Assembly (NCBI GenBank): GCA_037176705.1
Contig: CM073899.1
Span: 1,488,001 to 1,552,000 of the forward strand
DNA: 64,000 bases
Reading direction: 5' to 3'
Origin: Molossus alvarezi
Lineage: Eukaryota > Chordata > Mammalia > Chiroptera > Molossidae
This document shows, piece after piece, positions 13,401 to 25,400 of this stretch. A program made the position numbers and the translations under genes. The stretch's first letter is position 1. The number at the start of each line of letters is the position of its first letter. The notes under the pieces were generated by a model that was not told the DNA's origin, did no database searches, and saw nothing but the letters and a program-made list of their open reading frames with translations.

Positions 13401-16400
13401 AATCCTCGGGGGCTGGAGTGAGGGTGCTTCACAGCTCCCCGAGCCCAGGACACAGGGACTGTGACTCCATGGCTGAAGGACGGTTGCTGTTGGGCAAGGA
13501 AACAAACCCACCCCTGACTATTTCTCCAGCACGAAGGAGCCCAGTCAGTCCCTGTGGTGGGAAGGATTCTGTCCAGGTTTCACCTGGTGCTTTAATGTGG
13601 CCACAGGCACTTAGACAATGAAACCACCTTCTCCGCAAATCCAGATTTCTTGCTTCTTTGGCTGGGAGGGAAGTCGTGGCCTGGAGCTGAGCGCCTTGCC
13701 TCCTGGGGCCTGTGGGGCTGCCACCAGCGCCTCTGTCACTGGCATTGTTGTCACCTTTGCAGGATCTTCTATTGTTACAGCAGAGACACGCCCCCCCCCC
13801 CCCCCCTTGAGAGGACAAAGAAGGCCTTCCCCTAACCTCTCTCTGCCCCCGCCCTGGCCCCTGTGAGCTGAGACTCTGTGTGGGCCGCCCTGCAGTTAGT
13901 GGTGTGGTGATTATAGTGTAAGCTGAGATCTTCACTCTGGGTGAACGCTCTAGTTTCTCCCAAACATTTTCAAGGACAGAAACCATATATTAACCTAGGC
14001 ATTTAAAATTGTGTCCCCACCGGGTCTGGTTATTATTAGTAACAGACATTGGCAAGGGGGGGGTGTTATACCCTGTGCCCCTCCCACAGGGTTCTGGCCA
14101 CCCTGTGAAGGACACAAGGGTGACTGCGAAGTCCCCGACGTCCAGTATCACTCACTACGTGCCAGGCACTGAGCTGAACACTTTCCTTGCTGTTAGGTTC
14201 AGTCCCAACCACCGAATGAGCTGCATGTCCACTTTCCAGTAAGCGACTCCTGAGGCCGGAGCTCTGGACAGACGAGTGGGAGGGGAGCAGGCAGCTGGTG
14301 CGCGTGCGGCGCTGTCCTTGTCTTCTGGACACTGTCGTTGCTGTTGTCCTTGTGGTCAGTCAGGTGGGAGACCCCCGCCCCAGTTGCACGTGCAGTGACT
14401 GATTGGTCCAGCAGATTGAAATGACCCCAGAACCTCATCCTTCACAGCACACTGCATCTCTTCATTTTCAGAGTCACCGTGAATGTGCTCTTATTAGGAA
14501 ACATGGCATGCTTTTAAGTGGAGAACTTGAACATTTTTCTCAAAAATAAAAAAGGAAAATGCTTTTGGGTCCATAGGTTGCTAATAAGTGCAGACACTGA
14601 GCCAGCCCGACAGGCTGGGAGCCGACGCACCTGGACGGCTCCATGCCAGGACGTGCAGGTGCAGGTTTTCAGAGGTCGTCTCAGGGCCTGTGCAGTGTGG
14701 AGCTGGTTCTAACGCGATGTCCTCGGGTGAGTTGTGGTGAAGACAACGGGCAGCTTGTTGCTCCGTAGCCTCAGAAACCAGAGAGCAGTCTCGTTAACGA
14801 CGGGGCGTTATGTAAAGCACTATTGTTGGTAATAATATATGTTGTTGAGACCCTGCAGTGTGCAGGAACTATATAAGGTGTTTCCATAATTATCGCTAAT
14901 TCCTAAAAGCCGCCCAGCCTGTGGGGATGCTGTCCCGTTTCCAGAGGGCGCATGGAAGCTCAGGTGGGGGTGACGCAGGAGGAGCACACGCCTGCCAGGT
15001 CGCGGGAGAGGGACCTCACTCTGACCTGGAAGAACTCACTTTTTCTGTGATACATGTCATTATACTGGGTGCGCAAAATCACCAGATTTATACATTTGAT
15101 GCTCACTCATTTCATCTTCTGTGAACTAGACCAAGGCAGCATCAGCTCTTGGAGTCCGGAGAGCCCCTGCCACCAGTCACTTCAGGCACACAAACTGTGC
15201 CGGCAGGGCGGCTGCGCTGTGTGTGCTGTCGGCCGTGCTGGGGTGTGGGCAGTGGAGGAGCAGATGCTTGCCTCCAGGGCTTTTCACTAGGATGAGGGAG
15301 GTGCAGTGGGATCGGTTTTATAAACACCCACAGTACAGGGTGATGGTGCAGCAGTAGCTGCGGGACCATAGGCAGGGTGTCCGTGCGAGGTCAGCGGGCC
15401 GTGCTCCCTGGGGCTCAGCGGCTTGTGCTCCCTGGGGCTCAGCGGGCCGTGCTCCCTGGGGCTCAGCGGGCCGTGCTCCCTGGGGCTCAGCGGGCCGTGC
15501 TCCCTGCGGGCTCAGCGTCTTGTGCTCCCTGGGGCTCAGCGGGCCGTGCTCCCTGGGGCTCAGCGGGCCGTGCTCCCTGGGGCTCAGCGGGCCGTGCTCC
15601 CTGGGGGCTCAGCGTCTTGTGCTCCCTGGGGCTCAGCGGGCCGTGCTCCCTGGGGCTCAGCGGGCCGTGCTCCCTGGGGCTCAGCGTCTTGTGCTCCCTG
15701 GGGCTCAGCGGGCCGTGCTCCCTGGGGCTCAGCAGGCCGTGCTCCCTGGGGCTCAGCGGGCCGTGCTCCCTGGGGCTCAGCGGCTTGTGCTCCCTGGGGC
15801 TCAGCGGGCCGTGCTCCCTGGGGCTCAGTGGGCCGTGCTCCCTGGGGCTCAGCGGGCCGTGCTCCCTGGGGCTCAGCGGGCCGTGCTCCCTGCGGGGTCA
15901 GCGTCTTGTGCTCCCTGGGGGTCAGCAGGCGGTGCTCCCTGGGTGGGAAAATGCTAGAATGCTCTCACACAGCTCTGCTCACTGCAGAGTGAGAGCGTAG
16001 AAAGGCCTTTATGCCAGATGACTGTAAAAACATTGTTTTTGTTCCTTCCTAGAGAAAAGGTTAAACAAATAGGAACTGTTCTATAAATAAGTGCAAGTGC
16101 TGTTCAGCAAGAACTTAAGTTGTGGTGTGGCATCTGAGGGGGAAGCCGAGCAGAGCCTCCCAAGTCCGTAGGGTGGGGTATACCCAACTCAGGAGAGTGT
16201 CCACCACCCAAATGAAAGCCTTTCTTTGGCAGCTGTGGGAACCCGCAGCCTGTCTGCCTCTGGCCTGCCCACCCCCTCTCCAGAGCTGTGGGCAGCTTCC
16301 CTTCCAAGAGAGGCCATGGGAACACACATAGGTAATTGCCAGGCAGGTCCACGCACACGAACTCTTCCAGTCTTTCATGTCTACATATGAACCTATAACA

Positions 16401-19400
16401 CATGATCAGAACTTTGAGGAGAGGTCACTGCATAAGAGAAAAGCATCAAGATAAGCAAAGCAAACAGCTGAGTCCAGGAGAAGAGAGATGATGTAACAAA
16501 ATAAATATAAAAAAAGAACGTCAGAAACAGAACGTGTTGGGATCCGCAGGCAGGCCCCAGACGCCTTGTGGTATAAGACAAGAATGGCCGCCATATCAAT
16601 CAATAGCAAGAAGAAAAGTTTCTTAGAGATTAAAACATAATTGAAAATAAATAAATAGGGTACGAAAAGAATAAATTAGAGCTGGAGGCGAGGTGGGGAT
16701 CTGGACTATACACTTAAGGAGCTCTCGAGGGTGCAGAGCACACGGGTATGTAACAGGCTGAGCGATGGACCCAAGGAACCCAGTGTCCCCGTGAGGGGTT
16801 CCAAGAGAGAGGGTGGTCTGGGCGGGTCATGGTGGATGATATAAAGATGGACAGGGGTGGAGATTAAAGTAGACAGAAATAATGGAGGGGAAAGAGGTAG
16901 TAACAAATTTAAAAATACAGTTTCCATAAGACGAAGGAAGATTCAACTCTTCGGAATAAAATACGCAATGAATGTTTACCTGAGAAAAGAAAAAAAAAAA
17001 AGGCATTTGCCTAAACCTGTCTGTGTTCCTGAAATTTCCTAACTCCAAGGTAAAGAAGAAGATCTTAAGCATTTCCAGAGACAAAAGAAGTGAAGAGATT
17101 TTCATCAAAGGCATGAGAGAATATTATTACAGTATCAAATATTGATATAGTGGATACCCAACAGCAATAGAATAGTGTCTTAAATTTCTTTTAATAGTCT
17201 GAACTTAGAATTCTGTAAACATTCAAACTATCATTTAAGTTTGAAACAAAATGAAGATATTTTCAGACCTATAGGAATTTAGAAAATGTATATCTATGCA
17301 CCTTTTCTGAAAAACAAATGCCTCAAGATGTATTTTGGTAAAATAAAAAATAAAAAAATCCAAGGAGGGACAATGCAGTAAGAAAATAAGCCAGCAAACA
17401 CTCTGAGTGAAAGTAACTGTTGAAATTGTGTCTAAGTTTAGTACAATTGCTAAGAAAAGTTTCCTTAAAAGTTAAAAAGATGATAAAGAACAACTAGTAA
17501 TCATCTGGAACGAATAAAATTGCAGATTATTTTAATCAAACTTGGGAAGGTTTGGGTAGAGAAGGAATCTTTTTGGAAACAATAAATTATAGACACTGAT
17601 TAATTTTCTTTTTCTTTTTTTCAATGTTATACTTTTTTTTTTATTGATTAATTTTTGTTACAGCTGTTTCTCCTTTTTCCCCCACTGATTCCCCCCTCCC
17701 CCCCTCCCTGCCCTTTCCCCAGTTTGTTGTCCATGTCCACTGTTCATGCATACATGCATGTAAGTTCTGTGGTCCATCCCTCCCCCACCTCTCCCCTCTT
17801 TAGGGGATTGTCAGTCCGTACCCCGCTTCTGCGTCTCTGGGACTACCCCATTCCTCAAACTGTTATGTTCATTATATTCCACAAATAAGTGAGATCATAT
17901 GAAACTTGTCTTTCTCTGTTTGGCTTGTTTCACTTAGGATGATACTTTCAAGGTCCCTCCATGTAGTCTCAAAGGATAAGAGATCTTTCCTTCTTACAGC
18001 TGCATAGTACTCCATTGTATATATGTACCACAGTTTTTTGATCCATTCGTCTACTGATGGACACTTGGGCTGTTTCCAGATCTTAGCGATTGTAAATAGT
18101 GCTGCTACAAACATGGGGGTACATATATTCTTTCTGATTGGTGTTTCAGGCTTCTTAGGGTATATTCCTAGAAGTGGGATCACTGGGTCAAATGGAAGAT
18201 CAATTTTTAATTTTTTGAGGTGACACCATATTGTTTTCCATAGTGGCTGCACCAGTCTGCATTCCTACCAGCAGTGCACTAGAGTCCCCTTTTCTCCACA
18301 CCCTCACCAACACTTGTTGTTTGATGATTTGTTGATGGCGGCCATTCTGACAGGTGTGAGGTGGTAACTCATTGTTGTTTTAATTTGCATCTCTCTGATG
18401 ATTAGTGATGATGAGCATTTCTTCATATGTTTCTTAGCCATTTGTATGTCCTGTTTGGAGAAGTGTCTATTTAGTTCCTCTGCCCATTTTTTAATTGGAT
18501 TCTTTGTCTTCCGTTTGTGGAATTGTATGAGTACTCTATATGTATTGGAAATTACCCCCTTATCTGATATATCATTGGCAATTATACTCTCCCATACAGT
18601 GGGTAGCCTTTCCGTTTTGATGATTATACCTTCGCTGTGCAGAAGCTTTTGAGTTTGATGTAGTCCCATGTGTTCATTTTCTCCTTTGTTTCTATTGCCT
18701 TAGGTGATGTGTCAGTAAAAATTCTGCTGCGTATGATGTCTGAAATTTTGTTGCCCACGGTCTCTTCTAGGATTTTTATGGATTCATGAGTTACATTTAA
18801 GTCTTTTATCCATTTTGAGTTTATTCTCGTGTAGGGTGTAAGTTGATGGTCTAGTTTCATTTTTCGGCAAGTAGCTGTCCAATTTTCCCAGCACCATTTA
18901 TTAAAGAGGCTGTCCTTACTCCACTGTATGCTTTTGCCACCTTTGTCAAATATTAATTGAGCATATTGCCTTGGGTCCATTTCTGGGTTCTCTGTTCTGT
19001 TCCACTGGTCTATATGCCTGTTCTTGTGCCAGTACCAGGCTGTTTTGATTATAGTGGCTTTTAAGTATAACCTGAAATCTGGTATTGTGATCCCTCCAAC
19101 TTTGTTCTTCCTTTTCAAGATTGCTGTGGCTATTCGAGGCCTTTTTTGGTTCCATATGAACTTTTGAAGTAATTGTTCTAGTTCTGTGAAGTATGCCGTT
19201 GGTATTTTGATGGGGATTGCGTTGAATCTATAGATTGCTTTGGGTAATATGGACATTTTAATGATGTTAATTCTCCCAATCCATGAACAGGGTATGTGCT
19301 TTCACTTTTTATATCTTGCTCTATTTCTTTTTTCAATGACCTGTAGTTTTCTGCGAATAGGTCCTTTATTTCTTTGGTTAAGTTTATTCCTAGGTATCTT

Positions 19401-22400
19401 AATTTTTTTGCCGCAATGGTAAATGGGATTGTTTTCTTAGTTTCTCTTGCTATGAGTTCATCATTGGTGTATAAGAATGCCGTCGATTTCTTGATGTTAA
19501 TTTTGTATCCTGCTACTTTGCCAAATTCATTTATTAAGTCTAGTAAACTTTTGATGGAGTCTTTGGGGTTTTCTATGTACAGTATCATGTCATCTGCAAA
19601 TAATGACAATTTCACTTCCTCCTTTCCAATTTGGATCCCTTTTATTTTTTCTTCCTGTCTGATTGCTGTGGCTAAGACTTCCAGTACTATGTTAAATAGG
19701 AGTGGCGAAAGTGGGCATCCCTGTCTTGTTCCTGTTCTTAAGGGAAATGCTTTTACTTTTTACCCATTGAGTATGATGTTGGCTGTAGGTTTTTCACATA
19801 TGGCCTTTATTATTTCTAGATATGATCCCTCTATTCCCACACTGCTGAGCGTTTTTATCAGAAATGGATGCTGGATTTTGTCGAAGGCTTTTGCAGCATC
19901 TATTGATATTATCATGTGGTTTTTATTCTTCATTTTATTTATGTGGTGTATCACATTTATGGATTTGCGAATATTGTACCAGCCTTGCATCCCTGGGATG
20001 AATCCCACTTGGTAGTGGTTGATAATTTTTTTGGTGTATTGCTGGATTCGATTTGCTAGTATTTTGTTCAGGATTTTGGCATCTATGTTCATCAGGGATA
20101 TTGGCCTGTAGTTTTCTTTCTTTGTTGTGTCTTTTTCTGGTTTTGGAATTAAAATTATGCTGGCTTCATAAAATGAGTTTGGAAGTCTTCCTTCTTCTTG
20201 AATTTTTTAAAATAGTTTGAGGAGAATGGGTATTAGTTCTTCTTTGAATGTTCGGTAAAACTCCCCCGTGAAGCCATCCGGGCCTGGGCTTTTGTTTGCT
20301 GGGAGAGGACACTGATTAATTTTCAACATGGATAGAAAACTTAAGTTTGCCCTGGCCGGTTTGGCTCAGCGGTTGGAGCGTCGGCCTGCGGTACAGAGAG
20401 ACCCGGGTTCGGTTCCCGCTAAGGGCACGTACCTCGGTTGCAGTTTGTCCCCGGCCCTGGTTGGTCGTGTGGGTGGCAGCCACTCGATGTGTCCCTTCAC
20501 GTCGATGTTTCTCTCTCTCTCTCTCTTCCTCTCTCTCCCTCCCGCTCTATCTGAACAAAAAATGGAAAAATGTCCTCGGGCGAGGATAAAAAAAAAAAAA
20601 AAGAAAACTTAAGTTTAATTATATGTGTGTATTTTAAATACAAGGCTATCCATTAGGAGAATCAATTTAGTAGATGTTACTGTCTAACAAATTAAAGGGG
20701 GAAAATGTACAAAGAAAATTTGATCAATCTATATAAAGGCGAGGAAATAAAAAGAATACATACATAATGAAGAAAAACAGAAATATGACAGTAAAAAGAC
20801 TATATTAAGTAAGATATCAGTTATCACAATAAATAAGAATAAGTTACTTACATTAAAAGATAGACTATCTGTCTAGGTTAAAAACAGTCACACAAACATC
20901 CAACTATATGCTATCTGTAGTAAGCACAACCAAAAGAACAAATATAAAACACTTGAAGTAGAGGTCCCCATAAATTTATTAGAGGCAGATTGTAACAACA
21001 ACAACAAAAAAACCTAAATGTTAATTTAAATATAAAACAAAATGGAATTTAAAGTGAAAAGGATTAATGGGACAGAGAGTAATATTTCATATTGATGACC
21101 AATAAAACCCTACAAGAAAGTATAAAGACTATGCGTCTCTGTGCACCAAACAGAAAGCATTGGAATAAATAAACCAAACCTATTGGTATTACGAGAAAAA
21201 ACTGGCCAAAACTGAGCCAGAGTAGAGCCTTCTCTCAGTAATCTGCTGCAATAACTTCCATGTTTCACTCCGAAACCATGAACCTATTGGAGTTTTTCTC
21301 CAATTCCATGTAATTGTCTTCGTGGTAACATTCCTCTGTTGGCCTTTCCCACTCGCTCTAAATCCTGTATCACAGCTCACATTTGGGGCCTGAGTTTGGG
21401 TGCCTTCCAAGATGCACAGTCAGAAGAACTCTGTTAGCTTGTGATTTCTGAATGGACCTGACAAGGTTATTTGGTTAAGTGCTGATGGCAGGTGTTTAGA
21501 TGCCCTTCCTCTGAAGGTCACACCAGCAGGCCAGCTACCCCCGGAGGGGCTCCAGCCCTGTTGGTCGCAGGGCTGCTCCTGGGTCCGTGGAAGCTCACCG
21601 CCGCTCTCACACTCATTGCGGACAAGGCAGGCATTCGGTGTGGCTTTGGGACAGCCACTCACTGTTGACCTTTAAGCAAGTCAGGTACCTTCTCCCGGTC
21701 TCAAGGCACTTGTCTTTGAAATAAGGATGCGGGGCTGGAATCAGGAGTCCTTGAAGCTCTTTCTTCCTCTGAAGCTCTGTTTTCTACTGCATGATTATGT
21801 CTATATTTTTAAACCAGCTCTGTGTTTACAACCCTCTTTCTGTGGCGTCGTTCACGGAATGTGAAGATGGACTTTGATCCTCTGTCACTTGCCAGATCTC
21901 TGGGAAGAAAGAAGAACGTTGAACATACCCGAGGGCATGGTCCTTGGGCGGGCATGAGGGAGAGCTCGACCCTGAGTCTGCACCCCTTCAGTCTCCTCTT
22001 GTCCGTCGGTGCCAACGGCTGCGTCCCAGGCTAGTGCCGAGCGGGTCTCCCGAGGGAGGGCTGGGCTCTCCTCACCAGCGTGGCTTCTCCTCTCTGCAGC
22101 GGCGTTGCTGGCGCTAAGGAGGAAGAAGCAGCTGGAGAAGCAGCTCACCCAGATCGACGGCACGCTGTCCACCGTGGAGTTCCAGCGGGAGGCGCTGGAG
22201 AGCGCTCACACCAGCGCCGAGGTGCTGCGGAGCATGGGCCTGGCGGCCCGGGCGATGCGGGCAGCGCACGAGACCACGTGAGTGTGGCTCCCTCTGGCCT
22301 TCGCCCTGTGGGCAGAGCGCATGTGCTGCGGCAGGAGCCGCGTGCTCTGGGCTCGGACACGTCCCACTGGGACGGTCTCGCAGAGAAAGAGCAGAGTGAG

Positions 22401-25400
22401 GTGACAGAAGACAAACAGAAATGCCCTGAAAATACAGAGGACATTCATTTTCCCCTTAAGGGCTTCCAGACTCCTCACTATGTCTGACCCTCCACCTGTA
22501 ACTTTTCATTATTTTATTTTTTTATCCTCACCTGAGGACATTTTTGCATTTATCTTCAGATAGAGCAGGAGAGGAAGAGAGAGAGAGAGAAACATTGACG
22601 CGAGAGAGACACATCAACTGACTGCCACCCTCACGACCCCAACTGAGGCCGGGGACAAACTGTAACCGAGGTACGTGCCCTTAGCGGGAATTGAACCCGG
22701 CACTCTCTGGTCCATGGGCCGATGCTCTAACTGCTGAGCCACACCAGTTGGGCTCATTATATTATTTTAAAAAACCTTAAATGTCAGCATCTGCGAGTGT
22801 TGTCAGACTTTGGTGGGATTCAAGCTCACCTGGCAGGCGACCAAGGAGAACCAGGTGCCCAGGCTCTTTGAAGAGGGGAGGGACTGGGCCTTTCTGTGCT
22901 TAACCAAGTTCCCAGGTGATTCTGATATGAAACAGTGTGTGAGACCCATCCACATAGAATCATGGCTACGGGCATGGATTTAGGGGTCAGATTCTCTGGG
23001 TTTCGTCCCAGTTCCACTGCCCACTATCCTTGGACAAATAAGTTGGTCTCACCTTCATTCAGTTCCCTTGCTGTAAACTGGAGACAATACTACTACTTGT
23101 GGTTACTGTGAGATTCAGTGAGACACAGATACAATGCACTGGTCCTGGTGCAGAGCAAGCAATCAATAATCAGTATTTACTATGGCAGTGGGACTGGTGA
23201 CAGTTGCTTTACGTCTGCACTGGGGTCAGTGCCCGGGCCCTGCCCCTGCCCCGAGGGCAGATGTGGCAGGTCTGAGCCACGAGCACAGGAGCAGCGAGGG
23301 CCCGGGCAGGGCAGAGACCCGTCCAGGGGCGGGGAAGATGGGCCAGGACGGGCTGGGAGAAGGAAGACACCTGAGCACACATGTCCCTGCCCCAATCATG
23401 TATTGATGACCTGCCATCATTTTGCCGGCTTTGGAAAGACCGTGGCACATGCACTGTTGAGCCAGCGGCCTGGCCTGCTGGGCCGGTGCGGGCTGTCACC
23501 GGGTCCTGGGCGCTCTAGCACCTCTCCCGTTCTCCCTTCAGAGAGCAAATTTCTTACATGTTTGTTGTAAATATAGGAAGTGGGGATAAGAGGGGGAGGA
23601 GAATGGTAAAGCGTTTTTTTCATTACTCCATGAAAATATGTCAAAATACTCATTTCCCCCCCCAAGAGAGTCTGGGAAACTTTCGAAAGGTTTATTCCCC
23701 TGGGAATCAACATTGCAGTGAGGGAACGTGTCAGGTTCCTGGTATCTAATCAGTTTGGTCCGTTTCAGAGCTGGGGGAATGGTTCAGAGACGGGGTCCCA
23801 GATGCTGCTGCTCAGACCCTCACAGCTCAGGTTGGCGGGTGGGGGCCGGGGCTCTGGGTCCTTGTCCTCAAAGTGGCTGTCCGTCCTGGGCCTGTGGCTA
23901 CCAGTGCTCTTTGCTGATTCTCCTGAGGGCTGAGGCTCCTCCTGCCCTCCCAGGACACGGCAGGCTGGGGAGCGCCCAGGGGGGCCCGGATCACAGGACA
24001 GCTCGGCTTCCCGGAAAACGGTCCTCTGCTCCGGAACAGCTTCAGCAAGGGCTGCACGGGGGTGGCGGCTGCTGAAAGCCACCGGCTTGTCTTGGTCAGG
24101 AGGTCCTTGGGGTTCCGCCCACCATTTCCTGCAGAGTTGATGCACAGTGGCATATATTCATTTAAATTTTACATATGCCCTACCAGACGAAATTTCAAAA
24201 TGGGTCTACAAATACTGTAAATTATAAAATAATTTGCTCATTAGTGACTCCCAAATGTAACACCTATTTATTTAATATTTAAAATAGATGTGCTTATGCA
24301 GGGCCATTTTTTTTGAAATGCAAGTTATTTTTAAAGTTGGTACATATTATTATTGGGGATTTTTGTTATCCTATGGAAATAGCTAAGAACTTATATTAAA
24401 TGGCTTGTTTTTTCATATGCGAGTATATTTAAATGCATCATTTTAAAGAAAGATTTTAAAATATTTCCACAAAATATTATTTCCCAGGGATCTAAACAAA
24501 ATAGATGATTTGATGCAAGAAATCACAGAGCAGCAGGACGTCGCCCAAGAAATCTCGGAAGCGTTTTCTCAGCGGGCTGGACGTGGCGATGACTTTGATG
24601 AGGTGGGTGACGCCATGTGGAGATGGATGGCCAGGGCTCCGCTTCCCACCGTCCGCAGCAGACAGGGCTCCTCAAATATTTCTTTAAGTGTCCTCGACGA
24701 ATAAATGATACTTGCTAGAGACACACTTAAGGGGGAAATGAAGTGTTGGTAGCTCCGATTTAAAGGAAGGATTAATGGAGTTTGGCAAACAGCCCCTCAT
24801 TAAGTTTCTGGTTACTAAGGAAGAGCGGCCCGGCTGGAGGGTGGCTGGGAGCTCCGGGGCGGACCGCCAGCCGAGACGAGGAGGGCCAGCATCTCATGTC
24901 TGGGCCCAGCAGACCGTCGCTCTGCGGGTGTGAAATTGTGAAATTGGAGGGTGGGCTGCCTCTGTTCATTGCTCAGACGGTGGAACAAAATAAAAGTGGA
25001 CAGGCAGTACTAACACACGATCCACTGGGGCCTCTAGTCCAGCAGGACTGATTCTCGTAAGGTTAGTGGCATCCGGCTGGGGCCTCTTGGTTCTGTTCAC
25101 AGCACACACACTGGTCCAGATTCGGAAATGATTCCGGGTCTTAGAGGAGCATGGTGAAGACTCTGACTTCCTGCGTCTACCTGGCCTTGAAAACGAAACG
25201 TCCAGTAAGGAGAGTGTGGTTCTACGGGACCTGATAAAATGAGACTTAGGCATCAACAACTTTTAAAAATGGTGTCACTCAGCAGTTGAAAACATTTGGC
25301 TTTCAGGCAAAATCCTTTCCAGGACCTGTTTCTGAGGATGGTTTTGCATGTTTGAAGGGTTGTAGAAAACACCACCAATGACAAAAGCGACGGATGCAGA

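Larger units (their letters stand above)
1452..22099 (+). other. CHMP4C: CHMP4C intron 1
   Basis: This 20.6-kb intron holds seven VES SINEs, two minisatellites (7691-8250 and 15389-15941), an ancient L1 remnant (about 16860-21190) and a younger L1 (17609-20307). The stretches 2142-3965, 4827-7690, 8572-11460, 11711-15388, 15942-16859 and 21190-22099 are otherwise ordinary intronic sequence, with faint hAT/MER5-like, MIR-like and L2-like fragments and no supported exon. A 15-nt poly-C run sits near 13792, and a CA-rich tract at about 11235-11270. Confidence 0.85.
22278..24487 (+). other. CHMP4C: CHMP4C intron 2
   Basis: This intron holds a minus-strand VES SINE (22516-22753), a MER5-like fragment (22806-22940) and a MIR (22945-23180). 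A GC-rich stretch (23200-24150) contains several open frames on both strands but no recognisable protein. The last 300 bp are AT-rich up to the acceptor. Confidence 0.8.

Noticed and set aside
15377..16000. 207-codon plus-strand ORF of repeated [12 protein letters not shown] octapeptides
   Set aside because: It is the 24-bp minisatellite read through. All three frames are open for the same reason, and no splice sites, domain or non-repeat coding flank supports a gene.
20349..20450. Possible tRNA genes (A-box and B-box motifs, GGTTCGGTTCC)
   Set aside because: The motifs belong to tRNA-derived SINE heads. No acceptor stem or complete cloverleaf is present, here or in the other SINEs.
23765..24145. 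126-codon minus-strand ORF in CHMP4C intron 2
   Set aside because: No recognisable domain, no supporting splice context, and a GC-rich stretch with open frames on both strands.
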